Shown: piece by piece, positions 24,171 through 33,372 of the stretch
Layout: every line of letters begins with the position of its first letter
Numbering within the stretch: the first letter of the stretch is position 1
Source: an uncultured Bacilli bacterium
Lineage (GTDB): Bacteria; Bacillota_I; Bacilli_A; RF39; UBA660
Length of the DNA stretch: 64,000 nucleotides
Reading direction: 5' to 3'
NCBI GenBank assembly: GCA_934148845.1
Contig: CAKPDH010000001.1
Span: 186,001 to 250,000 of the forward strand
Notes under the pieces: model-generated
Seen by the model: the letters and a program-made list of their open reading frames with translations, nothing else
Told to the model about the DNA's origin: nothing
The model's database searches: none
Made by a program: the position numbers and the translations under genes

Positions 24171-26579
24171 ATGAAAACAAATGTACGTTTCAGGGGGTCA
24201 TTATCTAAAGATGGTTTTACATTAATAGAACTGCTTAGTGTAATAATATTAATTATAGGAATAATGTTAATAGTACTACCCAAAATAACAGGTAGTGTTA
24301 AAAATAAGGAACTTGCTATTAATACTAGCTATGAAAATATAATATTTAGAGCATTAGATTTATATATTTCAGATAACAGTCGTAATTATCCTAAAGTAAC
24401 AACTAATACATATTGTGTAGCTGTAGATACTTTAAAGGGAAAAGGTTATCTAAAAGATTATGATAATGAAAATGTAAAAGCTAAAAACATAGTAAAAGTA
24501 ACATATAGTGGTGGCTATCACTATGAAATGGTAGATGAATGTACTGAACAAATAACGGATTATGATAAGTGTACCGAAGAAGGAAAATGTAGTGCTTGTA
24601 TGGTATTAAGTGAATATAATACCTTAAAAGAAGTATATAAATATACACCTAAAATAGTTAAAGATGTCAAAATTAGTGATGGGAATTTAGTTAATGGAAC
24701 TGATATAACAATTGTTAGAAATAATGATGAATGTGTAAAGGAAGCTATAATCAGTGCTGCTAAGGATCATGTAGTAAATAATCCTAAAGTATACAAAAAA
24801 AATAGAAATAATACATATTGTATAAGCGTAGAGTCACTAATAAATGAAGGTAGATTAGAAAATAATTTAATTTACCTAAATAAAAGCATAACAAATTACT
24901 CTGTAGAAGTAAAATATACAAATAAATTTAATTATAACTTGTTAGAAAGTAGTTCTTGTAAAGAAAAAATAATGTATGAAGATGAAACTATTGATGGAAA
25001 CGATCCATATTTAAATGGAGATCTAACACCTGTTATATATGATTCTACAGATAAAGTATGGAGAATAGCTGATCCATATAGTAAGTGGTACGATTATAAA
25101 AACTTTAAGTGGGCTAATGCTGTATTGCTTAGACCGGGAGTAACTAAAAAAGTAGGAGACATTGTTAATATTGAAAGTGCAGATCCTTATGAAATTATTT
25201 CTATATTCGTGTGGATTCCAAGATATGAATATAAAATAGAAGGGCAATACGGTAGAGGTGGAAAAAAATACTATCCAGGTGAAATTGATGTTAATTTCAT
25301 TTCAGTAGACAAAAAAAATACAGATGGCTTTATTACTCCACCCGGATTCAAATTTGGAGATGAAAATTTAAATGGTTTTTGGATATCTAAGTTTTATGCA
25401 GGGATAAATGCAAAAAATAAAGAAGCTATAATCAGTTCAGTAGCGAATGCTAATATGAGCGGGATACCTTCTGATTATAAATATTGTGTTAATCAGGGTA
25501 TAAATAAATATTTCACGTGCCATTTTTTCTCAGTAAAAAATATGACTTTAGATCCTATATACGGACTAAATGATAGTATCTATGATTCACATATGATGAA
25601 GAATGCTGAATACGCTGCTGTTTCGTACTTATCACAAAGTAAATATGGTAAGTATGGTAATGATATGTTTCCAGCAGAATATAAAACGATAACTCCAACT
25701 AATCCATACACCGGACAACTTTACTTAGATAATACACATATACCATATAATGATGATCATTTTACAAAAACAATATATAAACAAAAAGATGACGAAGTAA
25801 AAATAATTACATTTAATGATACAAGTATAACAGAAAGGGGTACACATAATTGGTCTTATACGATAAATATTAGTGAAAAATCAACATTGTCATTTAGTTA
25901 TCAAATAAAAGGTGGTTGGTACAAAGATTATATTAGCTATTCTTTAAAAAAAGCTTCTACTAATGAAGTAATATCATCAAATAAGTTAAGTTCGTCAGGT
26001 AGTAAAAATGTGTCCCTAATGATAGATCCTGGTAAATATACATTAGATTTTACTTATCTAAAAAATAAAGATAGCAATATCTATTCTGCCTCTTCTACAA
26101 ATGTTAAAATTAAAGAAGGTGGTTGGGGTAACGTAGTAGAAGAAGATTATTATAACGGTGTTGCCTCATCTACGACAGGAACAGTATATGGAGTTTATGA
26201 TTTATTAACTGGTTCAGGCACCAGCGTAAGTGCATTTTTTGGGAATATTAAATATACTGATACATTTGAAGTTTTTGATGATACAGTTGTAGATTCAAAA
26301 TATTATGATATGTATATACTTGTAAAGGGCGATTCTTCTTGTACTGCTAGTTCTTCTGATTATTATTGTATAAAATCTAAAAATACAGGCAACGCTCTTC
26401 CACCAGAAACAAATTTATGGTCGTGGACTTTTTCAATTGCAGGCGTTAATATATCAGAAAATCCTTATTTAATAAGAGGAGATGTTTCTAGTTTATATAG
26501 GGATAGGAATATTTTTTCATATGATGTTTCAGGTTCTGATGTTTTACCACATTATTTCATTATATTAACTTATAAATAG
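24171..26579 (+). CDS. Giant type IV pilin-like surface protein
   Basis: An 802-residue protein. A 15-residue basic leader ends in Gly and is followed by FTLIELLSVIILIIGIMLIVL, a class III prepilin signal: cleavage before Phe, Glu at +5, hydrophobic helix. Residues about 45-128 and 188-268 are an internal duplication, each with NTYC, a (K/N)-(G/E)-(Y/R)-L turn and a beta hairpin ending in Cys. Residues about 290-520 (WANAVLLRPG, VWIPRYEYKI, FWISKFYAGI, EYAAVSYL) are reminiscent of SUMF1/formylglycine-enzyme-like folds; this is tentative. A beta-sandwich (about 560-680) and a final domain follow. Typical pilins have 120-200 residues. No prepilin peptidase or assembly ATPase is in the window. 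Confidence 0.75.
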   Translation: MKTNVRFRGSLSKDGFTLIELLSVIILIIGIMLIVLPKITGSVKNKELAINTSYENIIFRALDLYISDNSRNYPKVTTNTYCVAVDTLKGKGYLKDYDNENVKAKNIVKVTYSGGYHYEMVDECTEQITDYDKCTEEGKCSACMVLSEYNTLKEVYKYTPKIVKDVKISDGNLVNGTDITIVRNNDECVKEAIISAAKDHVVNNPKVYKKNRNNTYCISVESLINEGRLENNLIYLNKSITNYSVEVKYTNKFNYNLLESSSCKEKIMYEDETIDGNDPYLNGDLTPVIYDSTDKVWRIADPYSKWYDYKNFKWANAVLLRPGVTKKVGDIVNIESADPYEIISIFVWIPRYEYKIEGQYGRGGKKYYPGEIDVNFISVDKKNTDGFITPPGFKFGDENLNGFWISKFYAGINAKNKEAIISSVANANMSGIPSDYKYCVNQGINKYFTCHFFSVKNMTLDPIYGLNDSIYDSHMMKNAEYAAVSYLSQSKYGKYGNDMFPAEYKTITPTNPYTGQLYLDNTHIPYNDDHFTKTIYKQKDDEVKIITFNDTSITERGTHNWSYTINISEKSTLSFSYQIKGGWYKDYISYSLKKASTNEVISSNKLSSSGSKNVSLMIDPGKYTLDFTYLKNKDSNIYSASSTNVKIKEGGWGNVVEEDYYNGVASSTTGTVYGVYDLLTGSGTSVSAFFGNIKYTDTFEVFDDTVVDSKYYDMYILVKGDSSCTASSSDYYCIKSKNTGNALPPETNLWSWTFSIAGVNISENPYLIRGDVSSLYRDRNIFSYDVSGSDVLPHYFIILTYK

Positions 26580-26581
26580 CT

Positions 26582-26608
26582 GATTTGAGTTTTATCTCAG
26601 ATCTTTTT
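26582..26608 (+). terminator. Intrinsic terminator after the pilin-like gene
   Basis: GATTTGAG (26582-26589) pairs with CTCAGATC (26596-26603), including one T-G pair, followed by five T. It ends the 20854-26579 surface operon. Confidence 0.75.
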
Positions 26609-26613
26609 CATAT

Positions 26614-26648
26614 GATAAATTGATAAATTCACGATAAATTGATAAATT
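26614..26648. repeat. Tandem repeat upstream of the coiled-coil gene promoter
   Basis: GATAAATTGATAAATT occurs at 26614-26629 and again at 26633-26648, a 19-bp period, each unit being itself a double GATAAATT. A further ATGATAA lies at 26650-26656. The array ends about 12 bp before the -35 box of the next gene, so it may be a binding array for a regulator. Confidence 0.7.
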
Positions 26649-26660
26649 AATGATAAGGTA

Positions 26661-26689
26661 TTGTAATTTTTAGTAATTAATGATAAAAT
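26661..26689 (+). promoter_or_regulatory. Vegetative promoter of the coiled-coil pair
   Basis: TTGTAA (26661-26666) and TAAAAT (26684-26689) are 17 bp apart, directly downstream of the GATAAATT repeats and about 37 bases before the start codon. Confidence 0.65.
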
Positions 26690-26725
26690 TTTATATGAGA
26701 ATAGGGATAAAAAAAGGGTGATATA

Positions 26726-27352
26726 ATGTTTGAGGATATTTTACTTGAATCTAAAAGTGATTCAAACAGTGAAAAAATAAATGATATTGATAAACTGTTT
26801 GACAGTTTGAATTCAAATATTGAGAATATTAATCAATTTATTTCAAATTTAAATGATCAAAAAAGAGAAGCAAAAATAGAAATAAATGAGCTTGAAGTAG
26901 AAAGAAAAAAATTAGAGCAAGATAAGATAGATTTTGAAAATTATATAAAAGTCCAAAATGAAGAAATAAATAAAAAGACTACTCAAGTAAATGAATATTT
27001 AAATAATGAAAAGAAAAATTTAGCTAGAAATGAAGAAGAATTTAAAAATAATATGGATACATCTCTATCGGAATTAGAAATAGTACAAAAAGAATTGGAG
27101 ATTAAAATTGCTAAGTTTAATAATGAAAAAGAGCAATTTGAATCATATAAAAAGCTTGAGATAGAACGTATTCATCATTTAGAGGAAAGTCTTAATTTAG
27201 AAAAGGATCAATTTGAAAAATATAAAGATGTCGTAAATAAAAAAATAGATCTTGATAACAAAAATATAGAACAAAAATGTGCTAAGTTTAAAGAAATATT
27301 AGATCAGTTTAATACAAAATTTAAACCAATGCTAGAAAGTAATGAAGAATAA
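26726..27352 (+). CDS. Cytoplasmic coiled-coil protein
   Basis: A 208-residue, highly charged protein with no signal peptide or membrane helix. Residues about 30-195 are an almost continuous coiled coil rich in Glu, Lys, Asn and Ile/Leu heptads. The end (KFKEILDQFNTKFKPM) resembles the end of the next protein (KFNELVDSFTNGV). The two are paralogues in their C-terminal halves and are probably cotranscribed, 11 bases apart. A structural or scaffolding role is inferred only from the coiled coil; no family was recognised. Confidence 0.75.
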   Translation: MFEDILLESKSDSNSEKINDIDKLFDSLNSNIENINQFISNLNDQKREAKIEINELEVERKKLEQDKIDFENYIKVQNEEINKKTTQVNEYLNNEKKNLARNEEEFKNNMDTSLSELEIVQKELEIKIAKFNNEKEQFESYKKLEIERIHHLEESLNLEKDQFEKYKDVVNKKIDLDNKNIEQKCAKFKEILDQFNTKFKPMLESNEE

Positions 27353-27363
27353 AGAGGTGTTTT

Positions 27364-28953
27364 ATGGAGAATAATGACGTATTTTCATTTTCTGGAGATA
27401 ATTTCACTAAAGAAAATAATAACACAAATAACAATTTTAATTATGATTATTTAAATGGTATAGGTCAAAGTGATTATGAGAATGAAGACTTATTTACAAA
27501 TGATAAAAGTGGTGATGCTAATAATAGTAATTTAAATTATGATAATATGTTTAGTACTGAAGTTGAAAATAATAATAAAGCTAATTCATTAGATGATATT
27601 TTAAGTAGTAGTAATACAAATAGTAATATAGAAAATAATAATTATTATGATACTTTTGAAAATATCTATAATTCACCAAGTTTTAATAAAGATGATTCAG
27701 ATATAAATAATACTAAAACTGAAGATCCAGTTATTAATTTAATAGGAGATCAAATATATAGAATGCCTATAAATACAAATTATATTGAAAATGGTGTTAC
27801 TATAAATGTTGATCCAACTGATACTACTACTAGTATAGCTGATGTTAAAGTAGATGGAATTGTTGATAATACTAAATTAGGTGATTATACAATAACTTAT
27901 ACTATTACAGATAAATATGGAAAAAGTGCTAGTGTATCCCGTACGGTACAAGTATTAGATGATTTAAACAATAATGGAATAATAGATTTAGATGAAGAGC
28001 ATTATAAAGTGGATTTTTTAACCGATGGTAATGGTATTCTTAAAGGAAATCTTGTATATGATAATATTCTTTCTGGTTTAACATTTGATGCATTAAATAT
28101 ACAAATTCCAACGCCTGTTGCACTTGATGGCTTTGAGTTTAAAGGCTTTATTCCATTTGAACCAACTCCTGATACAGTTGTAAATAGTAATCTTACATTT
28201 ACTGCAATGTTTGATCCGGTAAACGTAGTAAATAATGAGGCAAGCATTAATGAAGAAATAGATAATAAAGATAATTATGTTATGCCATATGAAGAAAGTA
28301 ATATAGAAGAACCAAAAACTGACGAATCTGAAAAGGTTGAAATGTCAGATACTCCAATTGAGGAAATAAATAAGTTAACTGAATATACACCCGAGAATAT
28401 TGAAGAAACTAATATGGATGCAATTTTTGATAAAGTTAGCTTGAATGTCAAAGAAGCCTCAGATATTTTTAAAAAAAATACTGATATGAAAAAGAAAATA
28501 GACACAAGATTTGAAGAATTAAAAAATTTACAACAAGATATAGAAGAAAAGAAAAAGCATCAAATAGATGAAATTAATGCTTATAAAGATGAAGTTTACT
28601 TAAAACTTACTGAGAAAAAAGACGAAATTGAAAAAAGATTAAATAAATTAAAAGAACTTCAAGCAAATTTTGATAAAGAAAAAACAGAGTTTGAAGAATA
28701 TAGAAAGTCTGAAAAAGAAAATATAGAAAAAGTAAAAGCAGAAGTACAAAGTGCTTATGATGAAAGAAGAGAAGAATTAAATAAAGTAGAGGATGTATTG
28801 AGAAAGCAAAAAGATTCTCTTGATGAACAAAGAAATCAATTAAATTTAGACAGAATCCAATATGAATCTGATAAAAATGATTTAGCAAATAATTTACTAA
28901 AATTTAATGAATTAGTTGATTCATTTACAAACGGAGTTGATAAAATTTCATAG
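27364..28953 (+). CDS. Coiled-coil protein with internal Ig-like and EF-hand-like modules
   Basis: A 529-residue protein. Residues 1-115 are Asn/Asp-rich low complexity. About 120-197 form an Ig-like domain of the DUF5011 type (GDYTITYTITDKYGKSASVSRTVQV). A perfect EF-hand-like loop, DLNNNGIIDLDE, follows near 200-211. About 215-290 is a beta domain reminiscent of InlB/Listeria-Bacteroides repeats (FKGFIPFEPTP...NLTFTAMFDP). About 350-529 is a long charged coiled coil homologous to the preceding gene. No signal peptide or membrane helix is visible, which is odd because such beta modules usually sit outside the cell. A terminator follows. Confidence 0.75.
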   Translation: MENNDVFSFSGDNFTKENNNTNNNFNYDYLNGIGQSDYENEDLFTNDKSGDANNSNLNYDNMFSTEVENNNKANSLDDILSSSNTNSNIENNNYYDTFENIYNSPSFNKDDSDINNTKTEDPVINLIGDQIYRMPINTNYIENGVTINVDPTDTTTSIADVKVDGIVDNTKLGDYTITYTITDKYGKSASVSRTVQVLDDLNNNGIIDLDEEHYKVDFLTDGNGILKGNLVYDNILSGLTFDALNIQIPTPVALDGFEFKGFIPFEPTPDTVVNSNLTFTAMFDPVNVVNNEASINEEIDNKDNYVMPYEESNIEEPKTDESEKVEMSDTPIEEINKLTEYTPENIEETNMDAIFDKVSLNVKEASDIFKKNTDMKKKIDTRFEELKNLQQDIEEKKKHQIDEINAYKDEVYLKLTEKKDEIEKRLNKLKELQANFDKEKTEFEEYRKSEKENIEKVKAEVQSAYDERREELNKVEDVLRKQKDSLDEQRNQLNLDRIQYESDKNDLANNLLKFNELVDSFTNGVDKIS

Positions 28954-28977
28954 AACCTATTTGGTTCTTTTCTTTTA
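28952..28977 (+). terminator. Intrinsic terminator after the coiled-coil pair
   Basis: AGAACC (28952-28957) pairs with GGTTCT (28963-28968) around a five-base loop and is followed by a T-rich tract. The hairpin overlaps the stop codon. Confidence 0.8.
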
Positions 28978-28984
28978 TTAATGC

Positions 28985-29013
28985 TTGTATTAAGTATTTG
29001 TTCTTGATATAAT
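28985..29013 (+). promoter_or_regulatory. Vegetative promoter of smc
   Basis: TTGTAT (28985-28990) and TATAAT (29008-29013) have a 17-bp spacer. The ATG of smc is 23 bases past the -10 box with GGTGG in between. Confidence 0.75.
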
Positions 29014-29036
29014 ATTAATGTTGGTAAGGTGGTAAA

Positions 29037-31979
29037 ATGTATTTAAAAAGAATAATCGCGCATGGATTTAAATCATTTGCTGATAATACAATAATTGATT
29101 TAGACAATAATATAACGGGTATAGTAGGTCCTAATGGAAGCGGTAAGAGTAACGTAGTAGATGCTGTTAGATGGGTTTTAGGTGAGCAATCTATTAAGTC
29201 TTTACGTGGAGATTCAAATATGACTGATGTAATTTTTGCTGGAAGTAAAAGTAGATCTGCTATGAATGTTGCAAGCGTTACTTTAGTGTTTGATAATTCT
29301 GACCATTATCTAAAAAGTGATGAAGACTTAATATCAATAAAAAGAAGATTATATAAAGATGGAACTAATGAATTTTTTATTAACAATGAAAAATGTAGGT
29401 TAAAAGATATTCTAGATTTACTTATGGATAGTGGTATTGCTAGAGAGTCATTTAATATTATATCTCAGGGTAAAATAGATGAAATATTACTTGCAAAACC
29501 GGAGAGTAGGAGAACTATATTTGAAGAAGCAGCAGGTGTTTTAAAATATAAAAAGAGAAAAGAAGAAGCTTTAAAAAAGCTTGATAAGACTCATGATAAT
29601 ATGGATAGAATAAACGACATAATTAGTGAGCTAGAAAAGCAAATAGAACCGCTTAGGGAGCAAAAAATTAAAGCTTTAAATTATTTAAGTTTGAGTGATG
29701 AATTAAGAGAATTAGAAATATCTTTAATAACGCATGATATAACTAATATTAATGATACATATCAAGCTACTAAAGATAAAATAGACTCACTTAAAGAAGA
29801 TATAGTTAAATTAAGTACTGAAAATACAACAAATGAAACTAAAGTTGTGTCATATAAAAATAAAATTAGTTCACTTGATGATGAAATTAAAAATATGCAA
29901 CAAGAATTACTTGAATATACTTCATTAACAGAAAAAATAAATGCAAAAAAACAAATAATACTAGAAAGAAAAAAGTATGAAGTAGAAAATGTTAAGTTAC
30001 ATGAATTATTAATTAACTTAAAAGAATCAGAACTTACATTAAAAAATGAAATTAATTCTTGTAATAATGAAATTAATAATAAAAATATTGAACTAAAAAA
30101 TAATGATAGTACAATTGATGAATATGAAAGCTTAATTATAAAAATTAAAGGTGATAAAGATACTTTAATAGATAAACTAAATAATGTAATAAGAGCTAGT
30201 TCTGTAATAAATACAAAAATAGATACATTAAAAGAAGCTATAGATAATAACTCATCTCTTCCTTATTCAGTAAAAAAGGTTCTTGATAATCCTAAACTAA
30301 GAGGAATTCATAATGTAATTGGAGCTTTGATTGAAACTGAAGAAATATATTCTAAGGCTATATCTACTTCACTATCTACTAATAGTACAAATGTTGTTGT
30401 AGATAATAGTGAATGTGCTAAGGAAGCAATTAAGTATTTGAAAGAAAATAACATAGGCAGAGTAACATTCTTTCCACTTAATATAATAAAAGAAAAATAT
30501 ATTGATACAGAAAGCCTAAATATTGTAAGAAATTTAGATGGATTTATTGGTATTGCAAGTGATCTTGTAAAATATTTAGATAAATATTCAAATATTATTA
30601 AAAATCAATTAGGTAATGTTTTAATAGTTAGAGATATTGATGTAGCCAATAAAATTAGTAGATTAATTAATTATAAATATAAAGTGGTTACCCTTGATGG
30701 AGAAATTATATATGTAGGTGGATCTTTAACTGGTGGTAATATTAAAATACGTAATATTATTACAGATAAATATGATCTTGAAAATAATATAAAAGAATAT
30801 GATAAATTAATACAAGATAAAAAGAATATAGAAAACGAAATTAATGAATGTGATTATAAACTTAGAACTCTTGAAGATAAGTTATATATATGTAATAAAA
30901 ATAAAATTAATATAAAAGAATATATTAAATCTAGTGAAAATAAAATAAATGAGGGAAATAGGAAACTAGATGAGATAGAACTTCAAATATCAAATATTAA
31001 TAATTCATTAAATAATACTATAGATGAAGAAGAAAATAAAGTATTGAAAGAATACTACAATGCTGCAAGTAAAAAAGATAACATATTATCTTCATTAGAA
31101 TTATTAAATAATAATAAAATGAAATTACAGAATGAATTAAGTGAATTTGAATATACAATAAAACAAGAAAATTCGCTATATAATTTAAAAAACAATGAAT
31201 TACACGAATTAGAAATAAAGGTAAATAGAGCTGATGTTAAATTAGATACTTTATTAAATACATTAAATGAAACTTATTCAATGACATATGAGCATGCAAA
31301 AAAATTGTTTATACTATCTACCGATAGTACAACTGCACGTAATAAAGTAAATTCATTAAAAAAGCAAATAAAAGATTTAGGACCTGTTAATACTATGGCT
31401 CCTGAAGAATACGAAAAAGTAAGTACACGATATGAATTTTTAATACATCAACAAGAAGACTTAAGTAATTCCGAAAATACTTTACTTGAAATTATAAGTG
31501 AAATGGATACAGTTATGAAAAAAGAATTTGGAGCTACTTTTAAAGTTATTCAAGAAAATTTCAGTACAACTTTTAAAGAATTATTTAAAGGTGGAAATGC
31601 TAAATTAACTTTAACTGATCCAAGTAATTTACTTGAAACAGGTATTGAAATAGAAGCTTGCCCACCAGGAAAAACACTAAAGAGTATAAGCTTACTTAGT
31701 GGCGGTGAGAAAACATTTACTGCAATTAGCTTATTATTTGCTATATTAAAATCAAGAAAGGTGCCTTTTTCAATCCTTGATGAGGTTGAAGCTGCCCTTG
31801 ATGAGGTTAATGTTGAGTCATTTGGAGAATATATTAATAAATTAAAGAGTAAAACTCAGTTTATAGTAATAACTCATAAAAAGAAGACTATGGAATATGT
31901 AGATGTATTGTACGGAATAACAATGCAAGAATCTGGTGTTAGTAAATTAGTAAGTGTAAAATTAGAAGAATTAAAATAG
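29037..31979 (+). CDS. smc: Chromosome segregation ATPase SMC
   Basis: A 980-residue SMC protein. The N-terminal head has Walker A GPNGSGKSNVVDAVRWVLGE. The hinge lies near residues 410-560 (RGIHNVIGALIET ... GEIIYVGGSLTGGN), between two coiled-coil arms. The C-terminal head has the signature LLSGGEKTFTAISLLFA and Walker B SILDEVEAALDEVN. It compacts and separates sister chromosomes with ScpA and ScpB, which are not in the window. At 980 residues it is about 200 shorter than Bacillus SMC, and the loss is in the arms. It is placed before holA rather than in the usual rnc-smc-ftsY cluster. Confidence 0.96.
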   Translation: MYLKRIIAHGFKSFADNTIIDLDNNITGIVGPNGSGKSNVVDAVRWVLGEQSIKSLRGDSNMTDVIFAGSKSRSAMNVASVTLVFDNSDHYLKSDEDLISIKRRLYKDGTNEFFINNEKCRLKDILDLLMDSGIARESFNIISQGKIDEILLAKPESRRTIFEEAAGVLKYKKRKEEALKKLDKTHDNMDRINDIISELEKQIEPLREQKIKALNYLSLSDELRELEISLITHDITNINDTYQATKDKIDSLKEDIVKLSTENTTNETKVVSYKNKISSLDDEIKNMQQELLEYTSLTEKINAKKQIILERKKYEVENVKLHELLINLKESELTLKNEINSCNNEINNKNIELKNNDSTIDEYESLIIKIKGDKDTLIDKLNNVIRASSVINTKIDTLKEAIDNNSSLPYSVKKVLDNPKLRGIHNVIGALIETEEIYSKAISTSLSTNSTNVVVDNSECAKEAIKYLKENNIGRVTFFPLNIIKEKYIDTESLNIVRNLDGFIGIASDLVKYLDKYSNIIKNQLGNVLIVRDIDVANKISRLINYKYKVVTLDGEIIYVGGSLTGGNIKIRNIITDKYDLENNIKEYDKLIQDKKNIENEINECDYKLRTLEDKLYICNKNKINIKEYIKSSENKINEGNRKLDEIELQISNINNSLNNTIDEEENKVLKEYYNAASKKDNILSSLELLNNNKMKLQNELSEFEYTIKQENSLYNLKNNELHELEIKVNRADVKLDTLLNTLNETYSMTYEHAKKLFILSTDSTTARNKVNSLKKQIKDLGPVNTMAPEEYEKVSTRYEFLIHQQEDLSNSENTLLEIISEMDTVMKKEFGATFKVIQENFSTTFKELFKGGNAKLTLTDPSNLLETGIEIEACPPGKTLKSISLLSGGEKTFTAISLLFAILKSRKVPFSILDEVEAALDEVNVESFGEYINKLKSKTQFIVITHKKKTMEYVDVLYGITMQESGVSKLVSVKLEELK

Positions 31980-31989
31980 TAGGTGATGT

Positions 31990-32922
31990 ATGAATTATTT
32001 ATTTTATGGTACAGAAAACTTTTTTATTGATCAAGAAATTAAAAATATACTAGATAGCTTAAAAGTTGATTCTATTAATGTTTCTAAGTATGATTTAGAA
32101 ACCTGTGATATAAAAGATATAATAGAAGACGCTAATACTGTATCACTATTTGATTCAAATAAAGTAATTATAGTAGAAAATTCATATATTTTTACTAAAA
32201 ATGATAAAAAAGATAAAAATATTGTTATTTTAGAAGAATATTTAAAAAATAAAAATAGTTTTACAACTCTTATATTTATTACAAATGATAAAATAGATAC
32301 AACAAAAAAAATAGTAAAATTATTTAAAGAAAATGGAATAATAAAAGAATTTACTAGTCCTAAAAATATTAATGATACTATAAAAAAATTATTTGATGAC
32401 TATAGTATTAGTAATAGTACAATAGATTTATTAGTAAAAAAGTCTGGAAATAATATAGAAATTTTATATCAAGAAATAGAAAAACTAAAAATATATAAAC
32501 TAGATGATAAAGTAATTTTAGATAAGGATATTAATGATTTAGCTTCTACAAGTTATAATATTGATATTTATAAGTTTGTAGATTCCATTATTAATAAAAA
32601 TAAAAAAGATGCGCTTAGAATGTATAAAGTACTTTTAAAGATAAATGAAGAGCCTATTAAATTAATTGCGCTTATTGCAAGTAAATTTAGACTTATGTAT
32701 CAAACATTAATGTTTACAAGTATGGGATATAGTGAAGATATGATTTCATCAATATTAAAAGTACATAAATATCCAGTTCATTTAGCACTTTTAACTGCAT
32801 CTAAATATAATAGAGAAATATTACTTAAATATTTATCTGATTTAGCAGACTTAGATATAGGAATTAAAACTGGAAAGTTAGATAAAGATAACGCACTTGA
32901 ATTGTTTATCTTAATGTTGTAA
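31990..32922 (+). CDS. holA: DNA polymerase III subunit delta
   Basis: A 310-residue clamp-loader subunit. The N-terminal NYLFYGTENFFIDQEI is the HolA opening, and the AAA+-like fold without an active Walker A continues through VIIVENSYIF. The helical C-terminal part has the expected L-I-A-L-I-A-S-K-F-R-L-M-Y-Q. HolA opens the beta clamp for loading. It follows smc by ten bases. Confidence 0.9.
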   Translation: MNYLFYGTENFFIDQEIKNILDSLKVDSINVSKYDLETCDIKDIIEDANTVSLFDSNKVIIVENSYIFTKNDKKDKNIVILEEYLKNKNSFTTLIFITNDKIDTTKKIVKLFKENGIIKEFTSPKNINDTIKKLFDDYSISNSTIDLLVKKSGNNIEILYQEIEKLKIYKLDDKVILDKDINDLASTSYNIDIYKFVDSIINKNKKDALRMYKVLLKINEEPIKLIALIASKFRLMYQTLMFTSMGYSEDMISSILKVHKYPVHLALLTASKYNREILLKYLSDLADLDIGIKTGKLDKDNALELFILML

Positions 32923-32932
32923 AGGAGTATAT

Positions 32933-33322
32933 ATGATAAATGAACAAATAAAAGATGTACAAAATAAAATAAAAAATTTAGAATATAAATTAAAAAAATT
33001 AGAGAAGGCAGAGTATTATAAAAAAGAAGATATTCGTAAAGTTATTTTTTCATATATATACTGTATAATACCTTTTATTCCATTTATATTATTATTATTT
33101 AATGTTAGATTACTTATCATATTAATAATAAGTATAATTATTACAATAACTTGTTTTATTCTTTATTTAATTGGTATAGTTAAATTAATGTCTTATTATA
33201 CATATAAAAATCTCCCTACGGAAGAGGATTTAGAAAATGAGCGTATATATATTAAAGATTCTATAAATAGTTTAAATGAACAATTATATAAGCTAAGACT
33301 TAGAAAAGGTTTAGATATATAA
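32933..33322 (+). CDS. Small membrane protein with flanking coiled coils
   Basis: A 129-residue protein I do not recognise. A coiled coil of about 30 residues, two adjacent hydrophobic helices (YIYCIIPFIPFILLLF and LLIILIISIIITITCFILYLIG) and a second coiled coil at the C terminus make a hairpin-like membrane protein with both ends probably in the cytoplasm. It starts after AAAGGAG ten bases from holA and ends at a bidirectional terminator, so it is the last gene of the smc operon. Confidence 0.7.
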   Translation: MINEQIKDVQNKIKNLEYKLKKLEKAEYYKKEDIRKVIFSYIYCIIPFIPFILLLFNVRLLIILIISIIITITCFILYLIGIVKLMSYYTYKNLPTEEDLENERIYIKDSINSLNEQLYKLRLRKGLDI

Positions 33323-33372
33323 AAAAGAGATTAATCGATAATTTTTTTAATATTATCATTAATCTCTTTTAG
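33321..33372. terminator. Bidirectional terminator between the smc operon and rarA
   Basis: AAAAGAGATTAAT-type arm (33323-33335) pairs with its complement at 33358-33370, and an inner CGATAAT/ATTATC stem extends it. A/T runs flank both sides. The convergent rarA reading frame ends inside the hairpin. Confidence 0.85.
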
